A stretch of DNA of 64,000 nucleotides from CAXTKD01 sp964244885 (lineage in GTDB: Bacteria; Pseudomonadota; Alphaproteobacteria; Sphingomonadales; Sphingomonadaceae): positions 142,284-206,283 of the forward strand of contig CAXTKD010000005.1 in assembly GCA_964244885.1 (NCBI GenBank), in the 5' to 3' direction. Positions 7,502-15,987 of the stretch are shown one piece after another. Position 1 is the first letter of the stretch. Every line of letters begins with the position of its first letter. The notes under the pieces are model-generated. The model had not been told where the DNA came from, searched no databases, and saw only the letters and a program-made list of their open reading frames with translations. The translations under genes and the position numbers were made by a program.

Positions 7502-10090
7502 ATGGAGCGGTTCGACCCGAAAGAGGCCGACGGCCGCTGGCAGCGCGAATGGGCGGCGCGGGAGACCTTCCGCGCCGACGACGCAAGCCCCAAGCCCAAG
7601 ACCTATGTGCTGGAGATGTTTCCCTATCCGTCGGGGCGCATCCACGTCGGCCACGTGCGCAACTACACGATGGGCGACGTGCTCGCCCGGTCGAAGCGCG
7701 CGCAGGGGTTCGAGGTGCTGCACCCGATGGGCTGGGACGCCTTCGGAATGCCCGCCGAGAACGCGGCGTTCGAGAAGAAGACGCACCCGGGGACGTGGAC
7801 TCGCGCCAATATCGCGACGATGCGCGACCAGCTGAAGGGTCTGGGCTTCGCGCTCGACTGGAGCCGCGAGGTCGCGACCTGCGAGCCCGATTATTACGGC
7901 CACGAGCAGGCGCTGTTCCTCGACCTCTACGAGGCGGGCCTCGTCTATCGCAAGGAATCGGCGGTCAACTGGGACCCGGTCGACATGACCGTGCTCGCCA
8001 ACGAGCAGGTGATCGACGGCAAGGGCTGGCGCTCGGGCGCGCCCGTCGAGCGCCGAAAGCTCAGCCAGTGGTTCCTCAAGATCACCGATTTCGCCGACGA
8101 GCTGCTGGAGGGGTTGGCAAGCCTCGACCAGTGGCCCGAGAAGGTGCGGACGATGCAGGAGAACTGGATCGGCCGCAGCCGGGGGCTGAAGTTCCGTTTC
8201 GCGATCGCGAGCGACCGCCCCTCCCCTTCAGGGGAGGGGATGGGGGTGGGGCCTCTCCGCCCGGCTCAGAGCACGTCGCCAACGCCCCACCCCAACCCCT
8301 CCCCTGAAGGGGAGGGGCTACACACGCTCGAGGTCTACACCACCCGCCCCGACACGATCTTCGGTGCCAGCTTTGCGGCGATCGCGGCGGACCATCCGCT
8401 GGCGCTGGAGCTGGCGGAGCGCGACCCGGCGCTGGCGGCGTTCGCCGACGAATGCCGGACGAGCGGGACGGCGGCCGAGGCGATCGAGACCGCCGAGAAG
8501 AAGGGCTACGACACCGGGCTGTCGGTCGTCCATCCGCTTGATTCGGCATGGAAATTGCCGCTCTTCGTCGCCAATTTCGTGTTGATGGAGTACGGCACCG
8601 GCGCGGTGTTCGGCGTTCCGGCGCACGACCAGCGCGACCTCGATTTCGCGCGGAAGTACCAGCTGCCGGTGACCCGCGTCGTCGGCGACCCGGCGGTGCC
8701 GATCCACGACGAGGCGGACAGCGGGCCGGGAAGGCTGGTCAACTCGCGCTTCCTCGACGGCATGGAGGTCGAGGAGGCCAAGCGCGCGATCATCGCGCGC
8801 GCCGAGGCCGAGGGATGGGGCGAAGGCACGACCGTCACGCGCCTGCGCGACTGGGGCGTGTCGCGCCAGCGCTACTGGGGGACTCCGATCCCCTTCGTGC
8901 ATTGCGAGAGCTGCGGCGTGGTGCCGGTGCCCAAGGAGCAGCTGCCGGTGGTGCTGCCCGAGGACGTGACCTTCGACGTGCCGGGCAACCCGCTCGACCG
9001 GCATCCGACGTGGAAGCATGTCGATTGCCCGCAGTGCGGCAAGCCGGCGCGGCGCGAGACCGACACGCTCGACACCTTCGTCGATTCGTCCTGGTATTTC
9101 ATCCGCTTCGCCAGCCAGCCCAGGGACAGGCCGTTCGACAAGGGCGTAGCCGAAAGCTGGCTGCCGGTCGGCCAGTATATCGGCGGCGTCGAGCATGCGA
9201 TTCTGCACCTGCTCTACGCGCGCTTCTGGACGCGCGCGCTGAGGCGCATCGGCAAGATCGACATCGCCGAGCCGTTCACCGGCCTGTTCACGCAGGGGAT
9301 GGTGACTCACGAGACCTACAGGGACCCGAGCGGCGCGTGGCTGTCGCCCGAGGAAGTCAGTGGCGGCATCGTGATCGCGACCGGCGAGCCGGTGACGCCC
9401 GGCCGCGTCGAGAAGATGTCGAAGTCGAAGAGGAACGTCGTCGACCCGACTCCGATCATCGACCGCTACGGCGCCGACGCGGTGCGCTGGTTCGTGCTCT
9501 CCGACTCGCCGCCCGAGCGCGACCTGCCGTGGTCCGAGGCGGGCATCGAAGGCGCGAGGAAGTACATCCAGCGCGTCTGGCGCCTCGCCGATTCCAGCGA
9601 CTCCGGGGCGAGCGGCGAGGATCAGGCGCTGACCCGGCTTCTCCACCGCGCGATCGCCGGGGTCACCACGGACATCGCCAACCTGCACTTCAACAAGGCG
9701 GTGGCGCGGCTCTATGAACTGGCCACGGGCATCGAGCGCGCGCAGCCGTCGGCGGCGCGCCACGCGGCGGTGATCGCGCTCGTCCAGCTCGTCGCGCCGA
9801 TGATTCCCCACCTCGCCGAGGAGGCGTGGGCGCGGCTTGGGCAGGAGGGATTGGTGGCCGACGCGGCGTGGCCCGTCGCCGACCCGGCGCTGCTCGTCGA
9901 GGACAGCGTGACGATCGCGGTGCAGGTCAACGGCAAGCTTCGTGATACCGTGGCCTTGCCCAAGGGCATGGCGCGCGACGATGTCGAGCGCGAGGTGCTG
10001 GCGCTGGAGAAGATCGTCGTCGCGCTGAACGGCGCGAGCCCGAAGAAGGTGATCGTGGTGCCCGACCGGTTGGTCAACCTCGTCGCATGA
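7502..10090 (+). CDS. leuS: Leucyl-tRNA synthetase carrying an in-frame palindromic repeat
   Basis: Charges tRNA-Leu with leucine. The class I signatures are HVGH (residues 48-51) and KMSKS (about 638-642). The CP1 editing domain starts at VYTTRPDTIFG. At 862 residues it is a normal LeuRS apart from an extra stretch at about residues 239-273 (PSPSGEG...PNPSPEGEG). That stretch is encoded by a GC-rich palindrome that also occurs between genes elsewhere in this window. The insertion lies in the turn before the first editing-domain strand, and the frame is kept. Its last codon overlaps the lptE start (ATGA). Confidence 0.97.
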   Translation: MERFDPKEADGRWQREWAARETFRADDASPKPKTYVLEMFPYPSGRIHVGHVRNYTMGDVLARSKRAQGFEVLHPMGWDAFGMPAENAAFEKKTHPGTWTRANIATMRDQLKGLGFALDWSREVATCEPDYYGHEQALFLDLYEAGLVYRKESAVNWDPVDMTVLANEQVIDGKGWRSGAPVERRKLSQWFLKITDFADELLEGLASLDQWPEKVRTMQENWIGRSRGLKFRFAIASDRPSPSGEGMGVGPLRPAQSTSPTPHPNPSPEGEGLHTLEVYTTRPDTIFGASFAAIAADHPLALELAERDPALAAFADECRTSGTAAEAIETAEKKGYDTGLSVVHPLDSAWKLPLFVANFVLMEYGTGAVFGVPAHDQRDLDFARKYQLPVTRVVGDPAVPIHDEADSGPGRLVNSRFLDGMEVEEAKRAIIARAEAEGWGEGTTVTRLRDWGVSRQRYWGTPIPFVHCESCGVVPVPKEQLPVVLPEDVTFDVPGNPLDRHPTWKHVDCPQCGKPARRETDTLDTFVDSSWYFIRFASQPRDRPFDKGVAESWLPVGQYIGGVEHAILHLLYARFWTRALRRIGKIDIAEPFTGLFTQGMVTHETYRDPSGAWLSPEEVSGGIVIATGEPVTPGRVEKMSKSKRNVVDPTPIIDRYGADAVRWFVLSDSPPERDLPWSEAGIEGARKYIQRVWRLADSSDSGASGEDQALTRLLHRAIAGVTTDIANLHFNKAVARLYELATGIERAQPSAARHAAVIALVQLVAPMIPHLAEEAWARLGQEGLVADAAWPVADPALLVEDSVTIAVQVNGKLRDTVALPKGMARDDVEREVLALEKIVVALNGASPKKVIVVPDRLVNLVA
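8218..8318. repeat. Nested palindromic repeat inside leuS (family A)
   Basis: Two inverted arms (8218-8251 and 8285-8318), each itself a hairpin around CCCCTCCCCTGAAGGGG or its complement. They are separated by about 33 bases and fully inside the LeuRS reading frame. Similar copies lie at 11619-11711, 15931-15962, 16307-16381 and 47803-47925. Confidence 0.9.
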
Positions 10091-10578
10091 GGAGCTTGGG
10101 GCTTCTCGCCGCGCTGGCGCTGCTTTCGGGCTGCGGGCTTCGGCCGGTCTACAGCAATGGCGCCTTGGGCGCCGCGGCGACGACTTTGGCGTCGATCGCC
10201 GTCGACCCGATTCCGGATCGCGCGGGCAATCTGGTGCGCGACGCGCTCCGCCTGCGGCTCGGGCCGACGCCGGCCAATCCGCGCTACCGCCTCGCGGTCG
10301 AGCTCGACGACAAGATCGAGGGTTTCGGAATCCGTGGCGACGCCTCGATCACCCGCGAGCGGCGGACGCTGCGCGCGCGCTGGCGGCTGGTCAGTGCCGA
10401 CGGCGCGACGACCCTGATCGACACGACGACGGGCTCCGACGAGGGCATCGATGTCGTGCGCTCATCGAACTATGCGGTGGTCGCCGCCGAGAACAGCGCG
10501 CTGGAGCGGCTGGCGACCCGCATCGCCGAGCAGATCAGCGCCCGCATCGCGCTCTACGCGCGCACCGAGCAGAAGTGA
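10087..10578 (+). CDS. lptE: LptE-like LPS assembly lipoprotein
   Basis: Outer-membrane lipoprotein of 163 residues with lipobox LSGC (C16) and GLRPVY directly after it, as in alphaproteobacterial LptE. LptE plugs the LptD barrel that places lipopolysaccharide on the cell surface. The C-terminal half (SSNYAVVAAENSALERLATR) matches the family's helix. ATG overlaps the leuS stop, and its own stop overlaps the GTG of holA. The leuS-lptE-holA order supports the call. Confidence 0.88.
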   Translation: MRSLGLLAALALLSGCGLRPVYSNGALGAAATTLASIAVDPIPDRAGNLVRDALRLRLGPTPANPRYRLAVELDDKIEGFGIRGDASITRERRTLRARWRLVSADGATTLIDTTTGSDEGIDVVRSSNYAVVAAENSALERLATRIAEQISARIALYARTEQK

Positions 10579-11603
10579 AAGCGGCGAAGGCCGACTTCGC
10601 CAAGGCGCTGCAGCGCCCCGACCCGGCGATCCGGCTCTACCTGTTCCACGGCCAGGACGAGGCGGCGTCGCGCGAGATGGCGGCGCAGATCGGGGCGAAG
10701 CTCGCCGACCCCGCCGACGCGATGGCGCGGGTCGATATCGAGGCGAAGTCGCTGGCAGGCGACCCCGGCAAGCTCGCCGACGAGGCGGCTTCGGTGTCGA
10801 TGTTCGGCGGCGCGCGGCTGATCCGAGTCGATGGCGCGGGCGAGGACGCCGAGGAGGCGGCGCGGTTGCTGCTGGAGGCCCCGGCGGCGGGCAATCCGGT
10901 GGTGATGACCGCCGGCGCGCTCAGGAAGGGATCGAAGCTGCTGACGCTGGCGGACGGCGCGCCGGGAGCGTTTTCCTATGTGAGCTACGCGGCCGAGGCG
11001 CGCGACCTGGTGGGCTTCATCGGCGAGGTCGCGGGGGAGCTCGGGCTGCGGCCGGCGCGCGACGCGGCGGCGGCGCTGGCGGAGAGCTGCGGCGGCGACC
11101 GGGGGGTGCTGCGTCGCGAGCTGGAGAAGCTGGCGCTCTATCTCGACGCGACGCCGGAGAGGCCGCAGGCGCTGGAGCGCGCGCATCTCGCGGCGGTTGG
11201 CGCGGCGCTCGACGACGCCGATTTCTCGGGGCTGGTCGAGGCGGTGGCGGGCGGCAGGCCGGGCGACGCCGACCGCCAGCTGGCGCAGCTGGAGGGCCAG
11301 GGCGCCGCCGGAATCGTGCTGCTGCGCGCGGTGGCGCGGCGGCTGTGGCTGCTCGCCGAGCTGCGCGACGCGGTGGACGGGGGGTTGAGCCCCGACGCGG
11401 CGATCGGCAGCGCGCGGCCGCCGGTGTTCTGGAAGGAAAAGGCGGCGGTCGCGGCGCAGCTCGGGCGCTGGCGCGCGCCGCAGCTGCGGGCGGCGCTGGC
11501 GCGGCTGCTCGAGACCGAGCGCGCGACCAAGCGCAGCAGCTCGGCGGGCGAGGTGCTGTCGAGCCAGGCGCTGCTGGGGATTTCGGTGCAGGCGCGGCGG
11601 TAG
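10575..11603 (+). CDS. holA: DNA polymerase III delta subunit
   Basis: Clamp-loader delta subunit, 342 residues, which opens the beta sliding clamp. Family features are the N-terminal IRLYLFHGQDE, the FGGARLIRVD segment, the central ESCGGDRGVLRRELEKLALY and the C-terminal collar domain with FWKEKAAV. The GTG start at 10575 overlaps the lptE stop by four bases. It is followed by a palindromic repeat and then the convergent parB gene. Confidence 0.93.
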   Translation: MKAAKADFAKALQRPDPAIRLYLFHGQDEAASREMAAQIGAKLADPADAMARVDIEAKSLAGDPGKLADEAASVSMFGGARLIRVDGAGEDAEEAARLLLEAPAAGNPVVMTAGALRKGSKLLTLADGAPGAFSYVSYAAEARDLVGFIGEVAGELGLRPARDAAAALAESCGGDRGVLRRELEKLALYLDATPERPQALERAHLAAVGAALDDADFSGLVEAVAGGRPGDADRQLAQLEGQGAAGIVLLRAVARRLWLLAELRDAVDGGLSPDAAIGSARPPVFWKEKAAVAAQLGRWRAPQLRAALARLLETERATKRSSSAGEVLSSQALLGISVQARR

Positions 11604-11618
11604 TCTTTTCTGGGACCC

Positions 11619-11711
11619 CGCCCCACCCCAACCCCTCCCCTGAAGGAGAGGGGCTTTCCGCCCGCGCTGACCGAAGCCCCTCTCCTTCAGGGGAGGGGTT
11701 GGGGTGGGGGG
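11619..11711. repeat. Family A palindromic repeat between holA and parB
   Basis: Arms at 11619-11653 and 11676-11711 are near-perfect inverted copies built on CCCCACCCCAACCCCTCCCC. The element fills the gap between two convergent genes, so it probably terminates both transcripts. It closely matches the copy inside leuS. Confidence 0.9.
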
Positions 11712-11717
11712 CTGGGC

Positions 11718-12596
<879 letters not shown>

Positions 12597-12601
12597 GCTC
12601 C

Positions 12602-13372
12602 TCAAGCGGCTTTGGCGGGCGGCGCGGCGCGGCGGAGGACCTCGCGGGTCAGCTCCATATAGGCCTGCGAGCCGCTCGATCTGTGGTCGTAAAGCAGCGC
12701 GGGCAGGCCGTGGCTCGGGGCTTCCGACAGGCGGACGTTGCGCGGGATGACGGTCTCGAAGACCTGCGCGCCCAGGCAGGCGCGGACGTCGGCGGCGACC
12801 TGCTCCGACAGGCGGTTGCGGCGGTCGAACATCGTCAGGACGACGCCGAGCACCTCGAGCCGCGGGTTGTGGCGGGCGCGGACCATGTCGATGGTGTTGA
12901 GCAGCTGGCTCAAGCCTTCGAGCGCGAAGAACTCGCACTGGAGCGGGACGAGGACGGCGTCGGCGGCGACGAGGGCGTTCAGGGTGAGGAGGCCGAGCGA
13001 GGGCGGGCAGTCGATCAGGACGAAGTCGTCCGGGGCGCCCGCCAGCGCGGTCTTGAGGCGGGTGGTGCGCTGCTCGGCGGCGGCGAGCTCGACCTCGGCG
13101 CCCGACAGGTCGACGGTCGAGGGAACGGCGGTCAGGCCGGGAACGCGGGTCGGCAGCCGCGACTCGGCGAGCGAGGCTTCGGCGAGGAGGAGGTCGTAGC
13201 TCGTGTTATGGCGGTCGGCGCGGGCGAGGCCGAAGCCGGTCGAGGCGTTGCCCTGCGGATCGAGGTCGACGACGAGCACCGCGCGGCCCGCTGCGGCGAG
13301 GCCGGTGGCGAGATTGATGGTGGTGGTGGTCTTGCCGACCCCGCCCTTCTGGTTGGCGACAGCGATCTTCAT
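12602..13372 (-). CDS. parA: Chromosome-partitioning ATPase ParA
   Basis: Deviant Walker-type ATPase of the ParA/Soj family, 256 residues, which positions ParB-parS complexes. The deviant Walker A motif is KGGVGKTT (K9, K14), with VVDLDPQGNAS and IDCPPSLGLLTLNAL following. ATG 13372 gives the canonical MKIAVANQKGGVGKT beginning. An in-frame ATG four codons upstream would overlap rsmG. The gene starts one base after the rsmG stop codon and is the fourth gene of the mnmE-mnmG-rsmG-parA-parB run. Confidence 0.96.
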   Translation of the reverse strand: MKIAVANQKGGVGKTTTTINLATGLAAAGRAVLVVDLDPQGNASTGFGLARADRHNTSYDLLLAEASLAESRLPTRVPGLTAVPSTVDLSGAEVELAAAEQRTTRLKTALAGAPDDFVLIDCPPSLGLLTLNALVAADAVLVPLQCEFFALEGLSQLLNTIDMVRARHNPRLEVLGVVLTMFDRRNRLSEQVAADVRACLGAQVFETVIPRNVRLSEAPSHGLPALLYDHRSSGSQAYMELTREVLRRAAPPAKAA

Positions 13373-13373
13373 C

Positions 13374-14024
13374 CTAGCGATCATCGCGCATGTCGAGGGT
13401 CGCGACAAGGATGGCGGCCGAGGGGTCGGTGCGGCTGGAGACGAGGTTGGTTTCGAAGCTAAATTGTTGTTTAGCCTCGTATATTTCCTCGGCGTGGCGG
13501 GCGCCCTTGGGGAGGATCCAGCGGGTTTGCGGAGTGGAAAAAGCGTGTCCCCAGGCAAATAACTTCGCGAGCGGGGCGCAGGCGCGGGCGCTGATGATGT
13601 CTGCGGGGAAGCGCGGGAGCGACTCGATGCGAGCATTGTGGACGGTGGCGTTCGCGATTTCGCATTCGGAAACAACGACTTGGAGGAAGGCGCACTTCTT
13701 CGCGGTCGATTCGACCAAGTGTAACGTCGCATCGGTGAGCAGCGCGATGACGAGAGGCGGAAAGCCGGCGCCCGAGCCGATGTCGAGCCATAGGCGGCCG
13801 GCCTTGCCGGCGCCGATTGGGACCAGCTGAGCCGAATCGCGGAAGTGGCGGGACCACAAGTCGGGCAGGGTCGCCGGGCCGACAAGGTTCATCCGCGCCT
13901 GCCACTCGACGAGGAGGCCGGCGTAGCGGGTGAATTTGTTCATTGTTCCACGTGGAACATCGAACTCGGCCTGGAAGTCGGCGGGGCCATAGCCGACAGG
14001 CTTGGCCGAAGCTTCAGGCGGCAC
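13374..14024 (-). CDS. rsmG: 16S rRNA (guanine-N7) methyltransferase RsmG
   Basis: SAM-dependent methyltransferase for G527 of 16S rRNA. The SAM motif is LDIGSGAGFPPLVIALL, with HLVESTAKKCAFL after it. The GTG at 14024 overlaps the mnmG stop by 11 bases and gives 216 residues, the usual length; the next in-frame ATG at 13943 would remove the conserved FDVPRGT segment. Codons for DVPRGT (residues 22-27) coincide with a parS-like palindrome. The start is therefore inferred, not certain. Confidence 0.9.
   Translation of the reverse strand: MPPEASAKPVGYGPADFQAEFDVPRGTMNKFTRYAGLLVEWQARMNLVGPATLPDLWSRHFRDSAQLVPIGAGKAGRLWLDIGSGAGFPPLVIALLTDATLHLVESTAKKCAFLQVVVSECEIANATVHNARIESLPRFPADIISARACAPLAKLFAWGHAFSTPQTRWILPKGARHAEEIYEAKQQFSFETNLVSSRTDPSAAILVATLDMRDDR
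13944..13959. promoter_or_regulatory. parS-like centromere site inside rsmG
   Basis: TGTTCCACGTGGAACA is a perfect 16-bp palindrome, matching the alphaproteobacterial parS consensus bound by ParB. It lies in the 5' coding part of rsmG, directly upstream of parA-parB. Confidence 0.88.
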
Positions 14025-15861
14025 GGCGGACGTGCGATAGTAGGGCGGTGAGCGCCGACGGCGTGACGCCGGCAACGCGCGCGGCGGCGCCGAGGCTGGC
14101 GGGGCGCGCGCGGGACAGGCGCTCGACCATTTCGTTCGAGAGGCCGGGGATCATCGCGAAGTCGAGCTCGGCGGGGAGCGTCAGCGATTCGTCCCGGCGG
14201 AACGCCTCGACGTCGGCGTCCTGGCGGACGAGATAGGCGGCGTAGCGCGCGTCGGTCGCGACTTGATCGGCGACGGCATCGGAAATCGCAGCAAGCTCGG
14301 GCCACAAGCGGCAGGCTGCGGGCCACTCGACTTCGGGGAAGCGCAGCCAGTCGAAGGCCGTACGGATGATACCGTCCTGACCGACCGCGATTCCCGCCTT
14401 GGCGAGCGCGGCGGGGCTGGCCTTGGCGGCGTCGAGCCGGGCGCGCGCGTCGGCGAGGGCGGCGGAGCGGCGCGCGAAGACGGCGGCGCGCTCTGGGCCG
14501 ATGCAACCGATGGCGAGTCCGCGCGGCGTGAGGCGGAGGTCGGCATTGTCGGCGCGCAGGCGCAGGCGGTATTCGGCGCGCGAGGTGAACATCCGGTATG
14601 GCTCGCTGACGCCCTGCGTGACGAGGTCGTCGATCATCACGCCGGTGTAGGATTCGGCGCGGTCGAGGAGGAACGGCGACGAGCCGGCGGCGGCGAGCGC
14701 GGCGTTGAGGCCGGCGACGAGGCCCTGCGCGGCGGCCTCCTCGTAGCCGGTGGTGCCGTTGACCTGGCCGGCGAGATAAAGGCCGGGGACGGTGGCGACG
14801 GCGAGCGTCGGCGTCAGGCAACGCGGGTCGATATGATCGTACTCGATCGCATAACCGGGGCGGAGGATGCGGGCCCGTTCGAGGCCGGGGAGGTGCGACA
14901 GGAACTCGGCCTGGATGTCCGCGGGGAGCGAGGTCGAGATACCGTTGGGATAGATCGTGGGATCGTCGACGCCTTCGGGCTCGAGGAAGATCTGGTGGCC
15001 GTCGCGGTCGCCGAAGCGCATCACCTTGTCCTCGACCGACGGGCAATAGCGCGGGCCGACGCCCTCGATCCGGCCGGCGTACATTGGCGCGCGATGGATG
15101 TTGGTGCGGATGACGGCGTGCGCGGCCTCGGTGGTGCGGGTGATCGCGCAGGCGACCTGCGGCGCCGGCAGCTGCGTAGTGAGCGCGGAAAAGGCTACGG
15201 GCTTGTCATCGCCATGCTGAAACTCAAGGCCGGCCCAGTCAATCGTCCGGCCATCGAGACGCGGGGGCGTGCCGGTCTTGAGACGGCCGAGCGGCAAGCC
15301 AAGGCGGCGGAGCGCTCCGGAAAGGCCGAGCGCAGGCGGTTCGCCCGCGCGGCCGCCCGACGTCTGGCTCTCGCCGACATGCAGGACGCCGGCGAGGAAC
15401 GTGCCGGCGGTGACGACGGTTGCGGCGGCGTGGAGATCGCGGCCATCGCCAGTCCGGACACCCGCAACCGCGTCGTTCACCAGCAACAAATCCTCGACCG
15501 CAGCTTCGACGATGGTCAGGTTCGCTTGCTCGGCGAGCAGGCGCTGGATGGCGGCGGCGTAAAGCTTGCGGTCGGCTTGCGCGCGCGGACCCTGAACCGC
15601 CGGTCCCTTGCTGCGGTTGAGCAGGCGGAACTGGATGCCGGCGGCGTCGGCGGCGCGACCCATCAGGCCATCGAGCGCGTCGATCTCGCGGACAAGATGA
15701 CCCTTGCCGAGACCGCCGATCGCCGGGTTGCACGACATCGCGCCGATTGTCGAAACGTTATGCGTGACGAGTGCGACCCGCGCGTCAAGGCGGGCCGCAG
15801 CCGCAGCGGCCTCGGTGCCGGCGTGGCCGCCGCCGATGACGATGACATCGAACGCGTTCAT
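14014..15861 (-). CDS. mnmG: tRNA uridine-5-carboxymethylaminomethyl modification enzyme MnmG (GidA)
   Basis: FAD-binding subunit of the MnmE-MnmG complex that modifies wobble uridine 34 of several tRNAs. The protein has 615 residues, the usual length. The FAD dinucleotide motif is VIGGGHAGTEAA at the N terminus. Then come the NPAIGGLGKGH signature, GTFLAG, and the C-terminal helical domain ending in LLSHVRRAA. Start ATG 15861. Its partner mnmE lies directly upstream, separated by a half repeat and a parS-like site. Confidence 0.97.
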   Translation of the reverse strand: MNAFDVIVIGGGHAGTEAAAAAARLDARVALVTHNVSTIGAMSCNPAIGGLGKGHLVREIDALDGLMGRAADAAGIQFRLLNRSKGPAVQGPRAQADRKLYAAAIQRLLAEQANLTIVEAAVEDLLLVNDAVAGVRTGDGRDLHAAATVVTAGTFLAGVLHVGESQTSGGRAGEPPALGLSGALRRLGLPLGRLKTGTPPRLDGRTIDWAGLEFQHGDDKPVAFSALTTQLPAPQVACAITRTTEAAHAVIRTNIHRAPMYAGRIEGVGPRYCPSVEDKVMRFGDRDGHQIFLEPEGVDDPTIYPNGISTSLPADIQAEFLSHLPGLERARILRPGYAIEYDHIDPRCLTPTLAVATVPGLYLAGQVNGTTGYEEAAAQGLVAGLNAALAAAGSSPFLLDRAESYTGVMIDDLVTQGVSEPYRMFTSRAEYRLRLRADNADLRLTPRGLAIGCIGPERAAVFARRSAALADARARLDAAKASPAALAKAGIAVGQDGIIRTAFDWLRFPEVEWPAACRLWPELAAISDAVADQVATDARYAAYLVRQDADVEAFRRDESLTLPAELDFAMIPGLSNEMVERLSRARPASLGAAARVAGVTPSALTALLSHVRRAA

Positions 15862-15930
15862 GCCCGCGGCTTTAGGGGAAAGTGGGGCCGGTTTGAAGAT
15901 GTGAAACCTGCGCTCGTACCCGGCATCGTC

Positions 15931-15962
15931 CCCACCTCAACCCTCCCGTGAAGGAGAGGGGA
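15931..15962. repeat. Half copy of the family A repeat
   Basis: CCCCACCTCAACCCTCCCGT followed by GAAGGAGAGGGG resembles one arm of the family A palindrome. No second arm is visible nearby. It sits in the mnmE-mnmG gap just before the second parS-like site. Confidence 0.6.
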
Positions 15963-15970
15963 GAGAGGAA

Positions 15971-15986
15971 TGTTTCACGTGGAACA
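15971..15986. promoter_or_regulatory. Second parS-like site next to mnmE
   Basis: TGTTTCACGTGGAACA keeps the TTCACGTGGAA core and has one asymmetric position compared with the perfect site at 13944. It ends one base before the mnmE stop codon, so it is essentially intergenic. Confidence 0.8.
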
Positions 15987-15987
15987 G

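Noticed and set aside
14024..14075. Longer rsmG reading overlapping the end of mnmG
   Set aside because: The extra residues (PASRRRRSPPYYR) are an out-of-frame copy of the mnmG 3' end.
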